Program-made: the position numbers and the translations under genes
NCBI GenBank assembly: GCA_030699205.1
Contig: JAUYJY010000013.1
Location: 1 to 36,303, forward strand
Source: Candidatus Pacearchaeota archaeon
GTDB taxonomy: Archaea; Nanobdellota; Nanobdellia; Pacearchaeales; GW2011-AR1
DNA length: 36,303 nucleotides
Reading direction: 5' to 3'
The notes under the pieces: generated by a model
What the model was told of the DNA's origin: nothing
What the model saw: only the letters and a program-made list of their open reading frames with translations
The model's database searches: none
Shown here: in pieces, positions 1 to 7,738 of the stretch
How positions within the stretch are numbered: position 1 is the stretch's first letter
Layout of the letters: each line of letters opens with the position of its first letter

Positions 1-169
1 TATAGATAATTCTGATAATTGGAACACTATTTGTCCAGAATTCTCTATCTGTACAATTCTGAAAACAATTGTGCTAATCGGCAGAATTGTCCATATTTTG
101 AACAGTTTTTTGTTCTTCCGCTAATAGTCTAAGACAAATACCGTTCAATTATAAATGTCTTAGACTACA
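1..169 (+). repeat. Two-hairpin element, A/B composite (copy 1, left end outside window)
   Basis: The window opens inside a composite repeat. Element B occupies about 3-93 and the right part of element A follows to 169. The right hairpin of A (AGTCTAAGACA ... TGTCTTAGACT) is intact, but the terminal ACTATA is changed to ACTACA. The left A arm lies outside the window, so it could be a plain composite or one interrupted as at 35.6 kb. It lies just past the stop codon of the nuclease gene on the opposite strand. Confidence 0.9.
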
Positions 170-191
170 GAAAGGAAATTGTAAGAAGAGG

Positions 192-869
192 TTAGTATTC
201 TTTATGAATTAGATTGTAAAACGATTCTGCTTTTTTTCCTATTGTTTTTTTTAGTTCTTCTTCTGATGCGTTGAAGATGCTTTTTAATGATTTAAATTGA
301 TTGAGCAAGGATTTTGCTGTTGAGGGTCCGATTTGAGGGAAGCCCTCTAAAATATATTGTAATTGTTCTTTTTCTGTGAGGAATATTTTTGTTGCTCTTA
401 TTCCATGAGTTTGTGGTGATTTGATTTGCTTTTTTGCTAAAACTTCGAGGTATTTTGCGGTGTCTTTTTCATTTAAGGTGAATATTATGGGGGTTTTGAA
501 ATCTCTTATTATTGAGAGAATGAATCCGCGAAATGCATTTTCATGTAAACTTCCAATGTATAGGTTTTCGTTTTCAAGACCTTCAAGAATTAGAATTGGA
601 TTTGGATATTGTTTTAATTCTAAGAGCTGGGAAATGATGCGCTTGTTTATTATTGATGATTTGAAATCCGAGAGGGTTTTTCTTTCAATTGCAAAGTCAT
701 TTATAATATAATCTCCAACGGGAAGCTGTTTGAATTCCATTTCAAAACCAAGAGATTTTAAAATAGAAGGAATTAGGGAATTTTTCTCCCTATTATCTAT
801 TATTATTTTTTGTTTTGCGGTTTTTTGAGGGAGTTTTTTCTTGGAAAAGATGTTTAATAGTTTTGGCAT
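192..869 (-). CDS. Hef-like ERCC4/XPF-family nuclease with C-terminal helix-hairpin-helix
   Basis: This 225-aa protein corresponds to the nuclease half of archaeal Hef, which cuts branched or forked DNA at stalled replication forks. The ERCC4 nuclease motifs are visible: IIIDNREKNS near residue 23, VGDY near 51 and the catalytic AIERKTLSDF near 60. A C-terminal pair of helix-hairpin-helix motifs (GFPQIGPSTAKSLL near residue 175) would bind DNA. It lies directly after the helicase gene on the minus strand. Its ATG is in the same frame as the helicase, separated by one TAA and one lysine codon, so the two together equal a full-length Hef. In Euryarchaeota Hef is normally one polypeptide. Here the nuclease would be made by reinitiation, by coupled translation, or as part of a readthrough product. 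Family assignment is firm; the physiological role is inferred. Confidence 0.88.
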   Translation of the reverse strand: MPKLLNIFSKKKLPQKTAKQKIIIDNREKNSLIPSILKSLGFEMEFKQLPVGDYIINDFAIERKTLSDFKSSIINKRIISQLLELKQYPNPILILEGLENENLYIGSLHENAFRGFILSIIRDFKTPIIFTLNEKDTAKYLEVLAKKQIKSPQTHGIRATKIFLTEKEQLQYILEGFPQIGPSTAKSLLNQFKSLKSIFNASEEELKKTIGKKAESFYNLIHKEY

Positions 870-872
870 TTT

Positions 873-2471
873 TTATTTAAAATCTTCGAGGGTTATTGAA
901 GATTTTTGGAGGTCATTGTTTTTTAATTCTTCTTTTAACTCTTCTTTCAAATCGGCCTTTACATTTGAAATGATTTTATGCATTTTCTTTTCTCTTGCAG
1001 ATGAGGCATAGTGGTGTATTTCATCTCTTGTGTTTTTAGTTACCATTATCTTTAATTTTCCGGGCATTAGTCTTGCTGTTCTGCCAGCACGCTGGATTTT
1101 TCTAATTGCGGAAGGTATTGGTTCATAAAAATAGACCGCATTGACTTCTGGAATGTCAAGACCTTCTTCTCCGATGGAAGTTGCACATAAAATATTTATC
1201 TTTCCCTCTCTAAAGTCTTCAATTATTTGTTTTTGTTCTTTTTGCGACATTCCTGATGTTTTGTTTGAGGTGCTTATTTTTTTTGTCTGTCCTACAAATA
1301 CAGAGGCGTTTATTTTTTTTAGTTGATTTAGGTTTTTTGCAATTGTAGACGCTGTTTCTCTAAATTGAGAGAAAATTATTATTTTGGCTTTTTCCTCTTC
1401 TGCGAATTCTTCTGCAATTAGGGTTTTTAGTTCTTCTATTTTGGGATGTTCTATTTGTTTTGAGATTAGATTTTCTAAGAGGTTGAAGGCAAGAGAAAAT
1501 TCGGGGGAATTAACAAGGGTTTGAACTCCCTTTGACTTTTTTTGCTCTGCTTGTTTTTTTAATCCAATAAGGTATTCTTTTAAGCCAGACAGGGTTTGGG
1601 TTTCGAGCAACTCAATGGCGTGAGATATTTTTATTGCCTGTGCAGTTAGGGACATTCCAATCATCGCTTGAAAGTTTTTTCCCCGTGATGTTGGGGTGAC
1701 CTGAGATGCAAGACGGGATTGGAGTTTAAGAAGAGTTATTTTGTTTGAAGGACCAAACAGAATATTTCGGTTTCTTAACTGGCTTACTTTTTTTTCGTAT
1801 AGTGTTTGCAGAAGGATGCGGATTTCCTGAAATTCTGCGGGGAAAGGGACTTCTATTTTTTGGAATTCTAATTCCTGAAGATAGGGTTTAACGTCGGGGG
1901 AGTCGCGAGTGCGGATTTCTACTTCATCGACAGAAAGGTTTTTGCAGATTTGTTTTACTTTTATTTGTTCGGAGCCGGGGGATGCAGTCAATCCGAGAAT
2001 TAGCTGGTTTTCTGCCTGTTGTTTGTATTGCTGTGCTATTTTATTGTAATCATAGTTTTTTAAACATCTGTGGGCTTCATCTATTACTAATAAAGACACA
2101 GATTTTAAATCATATAGGCCGTTTTGAAGGTCATTTGCAACGCATTGAGGCGTTGAAAAAACAATTTCTGCTGAATTCCATAGTTTTTGTCTTGAGCTTG
2201 CAGGGACTGAGCCTGTGAATAATTGAAGATCTGCGAATAATTCCGGGAGATTTTTCTTAAAAGATTCCATGTGTTGTTCTATTAAGGGTTTTGTTGGTGC
2301 GAGAATTAAGATTTTTTTTAGGGGGTGTTGTTTTAATCTATGAACTGAAAGCATCAATGCTATGAGTGTTTTTCCAATTCCTGTCGGTAAAACTACTAAT
2401 GTGTTTTGATTTTTAGCTGTTTCAAAAATGGCTTTCTGATAATCTCTTGGAATCATTTTAATTTCTTTCAT
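873..2471 (-). CDS. Hef-like superfamily 2 DNA helicase
   Basis: This 532-aa SF2 helicase matches the helicase half of Hef (FANCM/Mph1 relatives), which unwinds and remodels forked DNA. Visible motifs are the Walker A LVVLPTGIGKT (residue ~25), the DEAH box LLVIDEAHRCLK (~127), LGLTASPG (motif III, ~160), IIIFSQFRETAS (~365) and the motif VI region CATSIGEEGLDIPEV followed by QRAGRTAR (~430-465). About 180 residues between the two RecA-like domains fit the extra helical domain of Hef. A TATA-like ACTATATCC lies about 25 bp before the ATG. The gene ends in a TAA that is in frame with the nuclease start two codons later. The ATG at codon 6 is an alternative start. Confidence 0.9.
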   Translation of the reverse strand: MKEIKMIPRDYQKAIFETAKNQNTLVVLPTGIGKTLIALMLSVHRLKQHPLKKILILAPTKPLIEQHMESFKKNLPELFADLQLFTGSVPASSRQKLWNSAEIVFSTPQCVANDLQNGLYDLKSVSLLVIDEAHRCLKNYDYNKIAQQYKQQAENQLILGLTASPGSEQIKVKQICKNLSVDEVEIRTRDSPDVKPYLQELEFQKIEVPFPAEFQEIRILLQTLYEKKVSQLRNRNILFGPSNKITLLKLQSRLASQVTPTSRGKNFQAMIGMSLTAQAIKISHAIELLETQTLSGLKEYLIGLKKQAEQKKSKGVQTLVNSPEFSLAFNLLENLISKQIEHPKIEELKTLIAEEFAEEEKAKIIIFSQFRETASTIAKNLNQLKKINASVFVGQTKKISTSNKTSGMSQKEQKQIIEDFREGKINILCATSIGEEGLDIPEVNAVYFYEPIPSAIRKIQRAGRTARLMPGKLKIMVTKNTRDEIHHYASSAREKKMHKIISNVKADLKEELKEELKNNDLQKSSITLEDFK

Positions 2472-2536
2472 AATAATCTTGGATGGGGGATATAGTTAAG
2501 GTTTTTGGTTATTGGGGAATTTATTCGAGTTTTATG

Positions 2537-2599
2537 TCGAAGTTGCTGATGCAGATGGATGCAACTTCGAGCACAAGAGAATTGCTTACTCTTGCAATT
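2537..2599. repeat. Tandem inverted repeats upstream of the helicase gene
   Basis: A perfect 10-bp inverted repeat, TCGAAGTTGC ... GCAACTTCGA, spans 2537-2570 with a 14-nt loop. It is followed at once by CAAGAG ... CTCTTG (2574-2594), which overlaps an alternative pairing AATTGC ... GCAATT (2580-2599). The two adjacent hairpins recall the layout of elements A-C, but the sequence is unrelated and only one copy is present. It lies between the helicase promoter and element A copy 2. Confidence 0.6.
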
Positions 2600-2633
2600 A
2601 AAATTTCAAGACGAAACGAGAGGGACTTTTTGA

Positions 2634-2726
2634 TATAGCAGAAGACAAAATATTTTGAACAGTTTTTTGTTCTTCCGCTAATAGTCTAAGACAAATACCT
2701 TTCAATTATAAATGTCTTAGACTATA
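2634..2726 (+). repeat. Two-hairpin element A (copy 2)
   Basis: A complete 93-bp short form that starts TATAGCAGAAGAC and ends TTAGACTATA. Hairpin 1 pairs GCAGAAGAC with GTTCTTCCGC; hairpin 2 pairs AGTCTAAGACA with TGTCTTAGACT. It ends 2 bp before the stop codon of the minus-strand M50-like gene, so it sits in that gene's immediate 3' flank. Confidence 0.95.
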
Positions 2727-2728
2727 GT

Positions 2729-3367
2729 TTAGACTAATAAAATTGAGTAGGTTGCAAAAATTAGGGTAATTGCTGCAAGAGTTGCGTAAATAACGCGGGA
2801 GCCAAAAAATATCTGCGTTCCATCCAGTTTTGAAATTGGGAGGAGGTTGAAAAATGCATAATATGCGGCTAACTTTGATAATGTGCTTAAATCAGCAAAC
2901 CAATATCCTATGAAAGAGATTAATAGAACTGCAATTATTCCTGCCGCACCGATTAATGAATTGTGGAAGTCAGTCATTTCTGTGAAACTCATATGCCCAA
3001 ATCTTCTTGCCGCACGTCTTTTTAGTGCACGAGTTTCATAGGTTAGGAATGTAAATATTTTGAAGTAGCCGAGTGTAAAAATGGTGAAAAAAATTGGGAG
3101 GATTATTCCCATTGGGATGCTTTTTTTTAAGTGCCATGCGGGGCGGAAGCCGAAACGTTTCCATTGCCAGAGTTCATGCTGTACATTGGAGTCTAACTGC
3201 AAGGCAATTATTTTTTTACCAAGAATATTTCCGCAGATGATAATAAATGAGAAAAGGAGGAGAAGACCGAGAGAAGAAATATCAAAGGAGATTAATTCAT
3301 TAAATCCTGAGATGATTGTCATTGCAAGGATGGCTATTATTATCTGCAATAATTCTTGTTCTTTCAT
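2729..3367 (-). CDS. Multi-pass membrane protein resembling site-2 protease (M50) but without a visible HExxH
   Basis: This 212-aa protein has about five or six hydrophobic segments (roughly residues 5-25, 28-48, 85-108, 136-155, 164-180 and 190-210). The segment FNLLPISKLDGTQIFFG near residue 172 matches the second catalytic signature of M50 intramembrane metalloproteases (N..P...LDG). The partner HExxH zinc motif is not found; the closest string is QHELWQW near residue 63, which does not fit. It may therefore be an inactive relative of the family or a diverged protease. A TATA box (CTTTATATAAAAC in gene orientation) lies about 25 bp before the ATG, suggesting a leaderless single-gene transcript. 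Fold similarity is likely; enzymatic function is unsupported. Confidence 0.65.
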   Translation of the reverse strand: MKEQELLQIIIAILAMTIISGFNELISFDISSLGLLLLFSFIIICGNILGKKIIALQLDSNVQHELWQWKRFGFRPAWHLKKSIPMGIILPIFFTIFTLGYFKIFTFLTYETRALKRRAARRFGHMSFTEMTDFHNSLIGAAGIIAVLLISFIGYWFADLSTLSKLAAYYAFFNLLPISKLDGTQIFFGSRVIYATLAAITLIFATYSILLV

Positions 3368-3486
3368 AATTAAAAATGGGGGCAGTTTTATATAAAGATT
3401 TGCCTGTGAATTGAGAGCATTAATGCAGTTTAATATATTTGTTTGCCAAACGTAAAGTATAAATAGTGTTTATAGTAATTTCTTAT

Positions 3487-3792
3487 ATGTTAAGAATAAA
3501 AAAGATGGCGGAAGTGATTGGGAGGCATGTTTATACTTCTGATGGGGATTATTTTGGACAGATTGAAGATGTAAATTTGTTGGATAATAAAGTTGATGGC
3601 TGGAAAATTAAGATAGGAAGCGGGTTTATGAATCTTCTTGGGGGAGCGAGAGGAGTTATTATTCCACAGCAGTTTGTAAGGGCTATTGGGGATATTTTTA
3701 TTGTTAATCGGGCTTCTTTGCCTGCGGGAGAAGAAAATATAGATGTTTCTTCGGAGATGAATTTGGAAAGACAGGGATTTGATGGTTTCTAA
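3487..3792 (+). CDS. PRC-barrel domain protein
   Basis: A small single-domain protein of about 101 aa. The pattern GRHVYTSDGDYFGQIEDV, then VDGWKI and GGARGVIIP, is typical of archaeal PRC-barrel proteins. These are beta-barrel modules related to the RimM C-terminal domain and the H subunit of photosynthetic reaction centres; in archaea their role is mostly unknown. A TATA box (AAAGTATAAATAG) at 3454-3465 places transcription start near 3487, so I take the ATG at 3487 as the start of a leaderless message. An upstream alternative at 3466 would lie within the promoter, and the ATG at 3505 is also possible. It is followed by a 288-bp spacer with almost no C. Confidence 0.8.
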   Translation: MLRIKKMAEVIGRHVYTSDGDYFGQIEDVNLLDNKVDGWKIKIGSGFMNLLGGARGVIIPQQFVRAIGDIFIVNRASLPAGEENIDVSSEMNLERQGFDGF

Positions 3793-4080
3793 TAAGTTAA
3801 ATTAAATGTAGTGTGGGGGGGTTGAATGGTATTGTTGTTGATGGGGATGATTTGAATAATTTTAATTTGAGTTGTTATGTTTTGTTAAGTTGTTTGATAA
3901 ATTTAATTTAGTGGGAGGTTTTATGGTTTTGTTTAATGAATTGTAATCTTTTTTGTAATTGTGGGAAAATGAGGTTAGTATAAACCCAATTTGTTATTGA
4001 TGTATTATTAGAAGTATGGATTAAATTGTGATAAAAGTTTATATAGTATTAAAGATAAATAAAATTGATGAAAAGAAGGT
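3793..4080. other. Intergenic spacer nearly devoid of C on the + strand
   Basis: No gene or element is recognised. From 3790 to 3947 the + strand contains no C at all, and only one C (3948) occurs before the CCC at about 3985. The stretch is G/T/A only, with a run of seven G near 3825. A TATA-like TTTATATAGTATT near 4038-4050 is the probable promoter of the next gene. Confidence 0.8.
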
Positions 4081-4593
4081 ATGAATAATATGGCGACAAT
4101 ATTTACGAGCCCCTTTTTTGTAAGTTATTTACTTCCTTTTATTTTGGTTTTTACGGTTGTTTTTGCGATTTTGCAGAAGTCTGGGATTTTAGGGAAAGAT
4201 AAAAAACAGATTGATGCAATAGTTGGGTTTGTAATCGGATTGATTGTAATTTCTTTTGCAAACGCAGTTGGAATAATTAATAGTTTACTTCCATTTCTGG
4301 CAGTTGCAGTTGTTGTAATTCTTGTGTTTTTGATTTTGCTTGCGATGGTTTATGTGGGTGCCGATGGAAAGTTTGAAATTCCTAAAATCTATAAGGTTTC
4401 AATTGGTGCTCTTGCGGCTATTACCGTCTTGATTGCCGTCTTGATTGTGACGGGGGCGTGGGATTACCTTGTAAATACATGGTTTGGAGGAGCTTCAGGG
4501 GAAGGGGGAATAACTAATTTTATTTTTATAATTCTTGTTTTGGTCGTTATAGGTTTTATTGTTTGGCCTAAAGATAAAAAGGATAAACCATAG
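4081..4593 (+). CDS. Small multi-TM membrane protein, first of three paralogues
   Basis: This 170-aa protein has about four or five transmembrane helices (near residues 12-30, 44-64, 70-95, 106-127 and 146-163) and a charged lysine-rich tail (WPKDKKDKP). The N-terminal segment PFILVFTVVFAILQKSGILG and the following K..I..IVGFVIGLIVIS align with the proteins at 4793 and 6893, so the three form a paralogous family. No catalytic motif is visible and the function is unknown. The second ATG (4090, MATIF) is an equally good start. Element A copy 3 separates it from its paralogue downstream. Confidence 0.75.
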   Translation: MNNMATIFTSPFFVSYLLPFILVFTVVFAILQKSGILGKDKKQIDAIVGFVIGLIVISFANAVGIINSLLPFLAVAVVVILVFLILLAMVYVGADGKFEIPKIYKVSIGALAAITVLIAVLIVTGAWDYLVNTWFGGASGEGGITNFIFIILVLVVIGFIVWPKDKKDKP

Positions 4594-4653
4594 ATAAAAA
4601 CATTTTGGGATTAATGAGTGACTGAGATTAAAATGAGGGGTTAAGTTTTGGAA

Positions 4654-4746
4654 TATAGCAGAAGACAAAATATTTTGAACAGTTTTTTGTTCTTCCGCTA
4701 ATAGTCTGAGACAAATACATTTCAATTATAAATGTCTTAGACTATA
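4654..4746 (+). repeat. Two-hairpin element A (copy 3)
   Basis: A complete 93-bp short form. Arm 3 carries one change (AGTCTGAGACA for AGTCTAAGACA), creating one mismatch in hairpin 2. The hairpin-2 loop reads ACATTTC where other copies have ACCTTTC or ACAGTTC. It lies between two of the paralogous membrane protein genes. Confidence 0.95.
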
Positions 4747-4792
4747 AAAGGAAATTAGAAACATATTTAAATAACTCTTGAGTGTTTTGGAT

Positions 4793-5377
4793 ATGATAAG
4801 TGGTGTGATGTCGGCGTTTAGTTTTATGCAGTTGTTTTCTTTGTATGATTTGTACAATTCATGGGAGAATGTCGGGGTGTTTGATTTTTTCCTTCCAATG
4901 TTATTGATTTTTGCAGTTATTTTTGGAATTTTAATTTCAACGAAGGTTTTGGGTGATAACAGGGGGATTAGTTTTATTATTGCGATTGCGATTGCTTTGA
5001 TGGCTATGAGACTCAGTATAGTTTCGCAGTTCTTTACTTTGGTGTTTCCTGGATTGGGTATTGGAATTGCAGTTTTAATTGTGGTTTTGATTATGGCTGG
5101 GCTGTTTATGAGCAATGCAAATTATAGGACTTGGCTTCCCACTTTCTTTTGGGGCGGAATTGTTATAGGGTTGATAATAGTTATTGCTGTTTTGAATGAT
5201 TTTGCATGGTTTGGAAGTTATTGGTGGCAGGCAAATTGGGTTTCTGTTATTTGGATAGTTATCGTTGGTGTTATTCTTCTGCCTTTGCTTTTGCCTAAAG
5301 ATACAGATAAAGAATTTGCTGCGAAAGAAGCGAGACATCAATTACCAATGAAGCATATTAGGCAAGATAGTCCTTGA
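4793..5377 (+). CDS. Small multi-TM membrane protein, second of three paralogues
   Basis: A protein of about 194 aa with five predicted membrane segments. The block FFLPMLLIFAVIFGILISTK followed by VLGDNRG matches the equivalent block of the genes at 4081 and 6893. The C-terminus after the last helix is polar (PKDTDKEFAAKEARHQ). The ATG at 4793 is chosen because a TATA-like ATTTAAATA lies at 4764-4772, about 25 bp upstream. The in-frame TTG at 4778 would fall between promoter and transcription start. The function is unknown; the family resembles small hydrophobic proteins common in DPANN genomes. Confidence 0.75.
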   Translation: MISGVMSAFSFMQLFSLYDLYNSWENVGVFDFFLPMLLIFAVIFGILISTKVLGDNRGISFIIAIAIALMAMRLSIVSQFFTLVFPGLGIGIAVLIVVLIMAGLFMSNANYRTWLPTFFWGGIVIGLIIVIAVLNDFAWFGSYWWQANWVSVIWIVIVGVILLPLLLPKDTDKEFAAKEARHQLPMKHIRQDSP

Positions 5378-5446
5378 TTTTTTAGATTTAGTTGTTTGAT
5401 GGCGTTGTCTACTTAAAGTCATTTTGTCCTAAATTATTAAAATAAC

Positions 5447-5539
5447 TATAGCAGAAGACAAAATATTTTGAACAGTTTTTTGTTCTTCCGCTAATAGTCT
5501 AAGACAAATACCTTTCAATTATAAATGTCTTAGACTATA
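5447..5539 (+). repeat. Two-hairpin element A (copy 4)
   Basis: A complete 93-bp short form with both hairpins intact and hairpin-2 loop ACCTTTC. It is flanked by TA on both sides and lies downstream of the second paralogous membrane protein gene. Confidence 0.95.
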
Positions 5540-5950
5540 ATATTGGAAAGAATAGTTTAATTTTTGTCAATAATAATTTGATGTGTGGTTTGGAGATTTT
5601 TGGTTTTTGGGGGTTTGTGGTTGGGGAGATGGGGCTTGGGAGATTGAGGGTTTGTGGTTGGGGATTTTTGGTTTAGTGGATTTTAGATTTTGGGCTTGAG
5701 GGGGGGGTTTTTAGGGAAGAGGTTTAGAGAAGGGAGAGAAAATTTAGGGAGGGTGGATTTAAATTTAGTTCATAAGGGGTGAAGGGATACACTAAGAATA
5801 AAGGGATTACATAATTATCAATTGTGGGATTATTTTATTGTTCTTGATTTCTATGTTATCTCATGTCTTGCAAAGAGATTTTATTGAAAACCAAGGTGGA
5901 TTTTTCTTAATAAAGAAGAATAAAAGAATAAAAGAATAAAAGAGGTGTTA
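5540..5950. other. G-rich, C-poor intergenic region with short direct repeats
   Basis: No gene is recognised. Between 5569 and 5770 the + strand has only two C residues. The sequence GGTTTGTGGTTGGGGA occurs twice (near 5611 and 5649), and GATTTTTGGTTT also recurs. Several runs of three or more G between about 5608 and 5642 could form a G-quadruplex, with one loop of 9 nt. An 8-bp unit GAATAAAA is repeated three times near 5918-5942, just beyond the 3' end of the minus-strand secreted protein gene. Confidence 0.75.
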
Positions 5951-6709
5951 TTAAATACACGCCCCATTGGAGCATATTGAGGTCATCCCATTCGCACAGC
6001 TTGAACCCCAACTATATGAATAACCTCCAGAACAATAATACTCGACTATCGTGGTGTTACTTGTGCAATAATCACTATAGCTATAATAGCTCTGATTCAG
6101 GTACCCGCTTACCTCTCCAAATATTGTTAGAGCATATCCTCCATCTGTATCAAAACAGGTGTTTAGGGTTGAATAATCTACCACTGCATAAACTTGTGCA
6201 ATTCTTCCGCCATACTTTGAACTGTATGATTTCATACCAGCTTCAAGTGCATCAACTTGTGCAATAGTCCATGCAGAACCTGTTGAGGGATTTGTTGTGT
6301 AAACCTCGCTATAATAATCATAGTTTGATGTCAATCCTTTCAGAGAACCAATGTAGTTTATGCCGTTTGATCTGACTAAAGGCTGAAATTGATATCTCGC
6401 AGGATTGTATCTCTGGCCATGGAAATATAGTGTTATACTATTGATTATTTCATCAGTTAATCCAGTATCCTGAAATACGAAGGATTCATATTTGTTTTTT
6501 GAATTAGTGTATAAATTATCCTGTATATCTGATATATTTTCACTTACACATTCCCATTCTGACGAACCAGAACTACAACCAGAATTAGCCCACTCAGAAT
6601 AATCTCCTTGTGCATTTGGCCTAATTGTTAATGTATCTGCACTGGCAATGCTTGTTAAAATCAATGTTGAAGCGAATAGAATTCCTAAAAAAATTAATTC
6701 TTTTTTCAT
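5951..6709 (-). CDS. Secreted two-domain protein with a Cys-rich C-terminal module
   Basis: This 252-aa protein begins with a clear signal peptide (MKKELIFLGILFASTLILTS, cleavage probably after ASA at residue ~24). Residues ~25-175 resemble a beta-sandwich surface module with a TTNPSTGSAWTIAQVDALEA-type segment. Residues ~180-252 form a Cys-rich module (CFDTDGGYA ... GEVSGY ... SDYCT ... VEYYCSGGY ... C..G ... C) of a kind repeated in secreted proteins of DPANN archaea. A good Shine-Dalgarno sequence (AAAGGGGGT) lies just before the ATG, unlike most genes here, and a TATA box (CTTATATAG) lies about 50 bp upstream. It therefore has a short 5' leader. Cell-surface location is inferred; no enzymatic motif is seen. 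Confidence 0.75.
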   Translation of the reverse strand: MKKELIFLGILFASTLILTSIASADTLTIRPNAQGDYSEWANSGCSSGSSEWECVSENISDIQDNLYTNSKNKYESFVFQDTGLTDEIINSITLYFHGQRYNPARYQFQPLVRSNGINYIGSLKGLTSNYDYYSEVYTTNPSTGSAWTIAQVDALEAGMKSYSSKYGGRIAQVYAVVDYSTLNTCFDTDGGYALTIFGEVSGYLNQSYYSYSDYCTSNTTIVEYYCSGGYSYSWGSSCANGMTSICSNGACI

Positions 6710-6892
6710 TTTTTACCCCCTTTCATTTTATGTTCTTTGTAATTTATCACTAATCTATATAAGGATATATGTTCTTTATGCATCTGAATTTTTTAGGATA
6801 AACTTAATAGACTTGCAGAATGGGGTAATAGGTTGTTACTTTATAGTTAAGATAACCGAAAGGTTTAAATATGGTTGTTTAGTTTATTTTTT

Positions 6893-7402
6893 ATGGCAGA
6901 AACAATTGCTGTTGGGTACTTATCGCCTGTATTGGCTTTCTTAGTTGTTTTTGTAGTTCTTTTTGCGATACTTATGAAGACAAAATTGCTGGGTGATGAG
7001 AAATTAATACAAATTTTAGTTTCTTTTGTTGTTGCTAGTATTTTTGTTGTTTCAGATAATTTGAGGAGTTTTGTGCTGGAGATTGTTCCTTGGTTTGCTG
7101 TTTTGTTGATGCTGCTGTTTTTTATATTAATATTTGTTAATTTCTTGGGAAAGGGAGAAATTGCAGGGAAGGGAATTGGATGGGTATTTATTGTGTTGAT
7201 GTTTTTTGTTTTTATAGGAGTTGGGTTTAAGATTTTTGCGGGGGGATTTGCACCTTATCTTCCAGGGTACTTTTATGGATACGAGGGAAATCCCGCTTTA
7301 CTTGGATTTACTGATTGGCTTTATTCTCCAAGGATAGCAGGGGCAATTATTTTGTTAGTTGTTGGGGGAATTGTTAGTTGGTTTTTAGTGAAGAAAGGTT
7401 AA
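6893..7402 (+). CDS. Small multi-TM membrane protein, third of three paralogues
   Basis: A 169-aa hydrophobic protein with about five helices and a short basic tail (LVKKG). The segment LAFLVVFVVLFAILMKTKLL followed by GDEKLIQILVSF aligns with the genes at 4081 and 4793. It differs in having a longer Gly/Tyr-rich extracytoplasmic-type loop (AGGFAPYLPGYFYGYEGNP) before the last helix. A TATA box GGTTTAAATATGG at 6862-6874 lies about 25 bp before the ATG at 6893, supporting that start over the in-frame TTG at 6875. The function is unknown. Confidence 0.75.
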   Translation: MAETIAVGYLSPVLAFLVVFVVLFAILMKTKLLGDEKLIQILVSFVVASIFVVSDNLRSFVLEIVPWFAVLLMLLFFILIFVNFLGKGEIAGKGIGWVFIVLMFFVFIGVGFKIFAGGFAPYLPGYFYGYEGNPALLGFTDWLYSPRIAGAIILLVVGGIVSWFLVKKG

Positions 7403-7467
7403 ACTTTTTCATATAAAGTATATGAGTTTGTGTAGCTACAACATTTAAGAGTATACTGCCTAAGATA

Positions 7468-7653
7468 TATAGTAGAAGACAAAATATAGATAATTCTGAT
7501 AATTGGAACACTATTTGTCCAGAATTCTCTATCTGTACAATTCTGAAAACAATTGTGCTAATCAACAGAATTGTCCATATTTTGAATAGTTTTTTGTTCT
7601 TCCGCTAATAGTCTAAGACAAATACAGTTCAATTATAAATGTCTTAGACTATA
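7468..7653 (+). repeat. A/B composite element (copy 5)
   Basis: A complete 186-bp composite: element A interrupted at a TA by element B (7487-7577). Removing B and one TA restores the short form exactly. The left arm reads GTAGAAG where other copies have GCAGAAG, a change shared with the composite at 9016. It lies between the convergent 3' ends of the third membrane paralogue and the coiled-coil gene. Confidence 0.95.
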
Positions 7654-7738
7654 CTATGAAGTCATTCAAGCATTATGAGTTAGAGTTACTGAAAGTTGGG
7701 AATTAAAAGATTTAAGTTGGGAATTAAAAGAGTTACTT

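Noticed and set aside
4726..5341. Minus-strand open frames opposite the second membrane paralogue
   Set aside because: They are complementary-strand shadows of a hydrophobic coding region, one of them running into element A.
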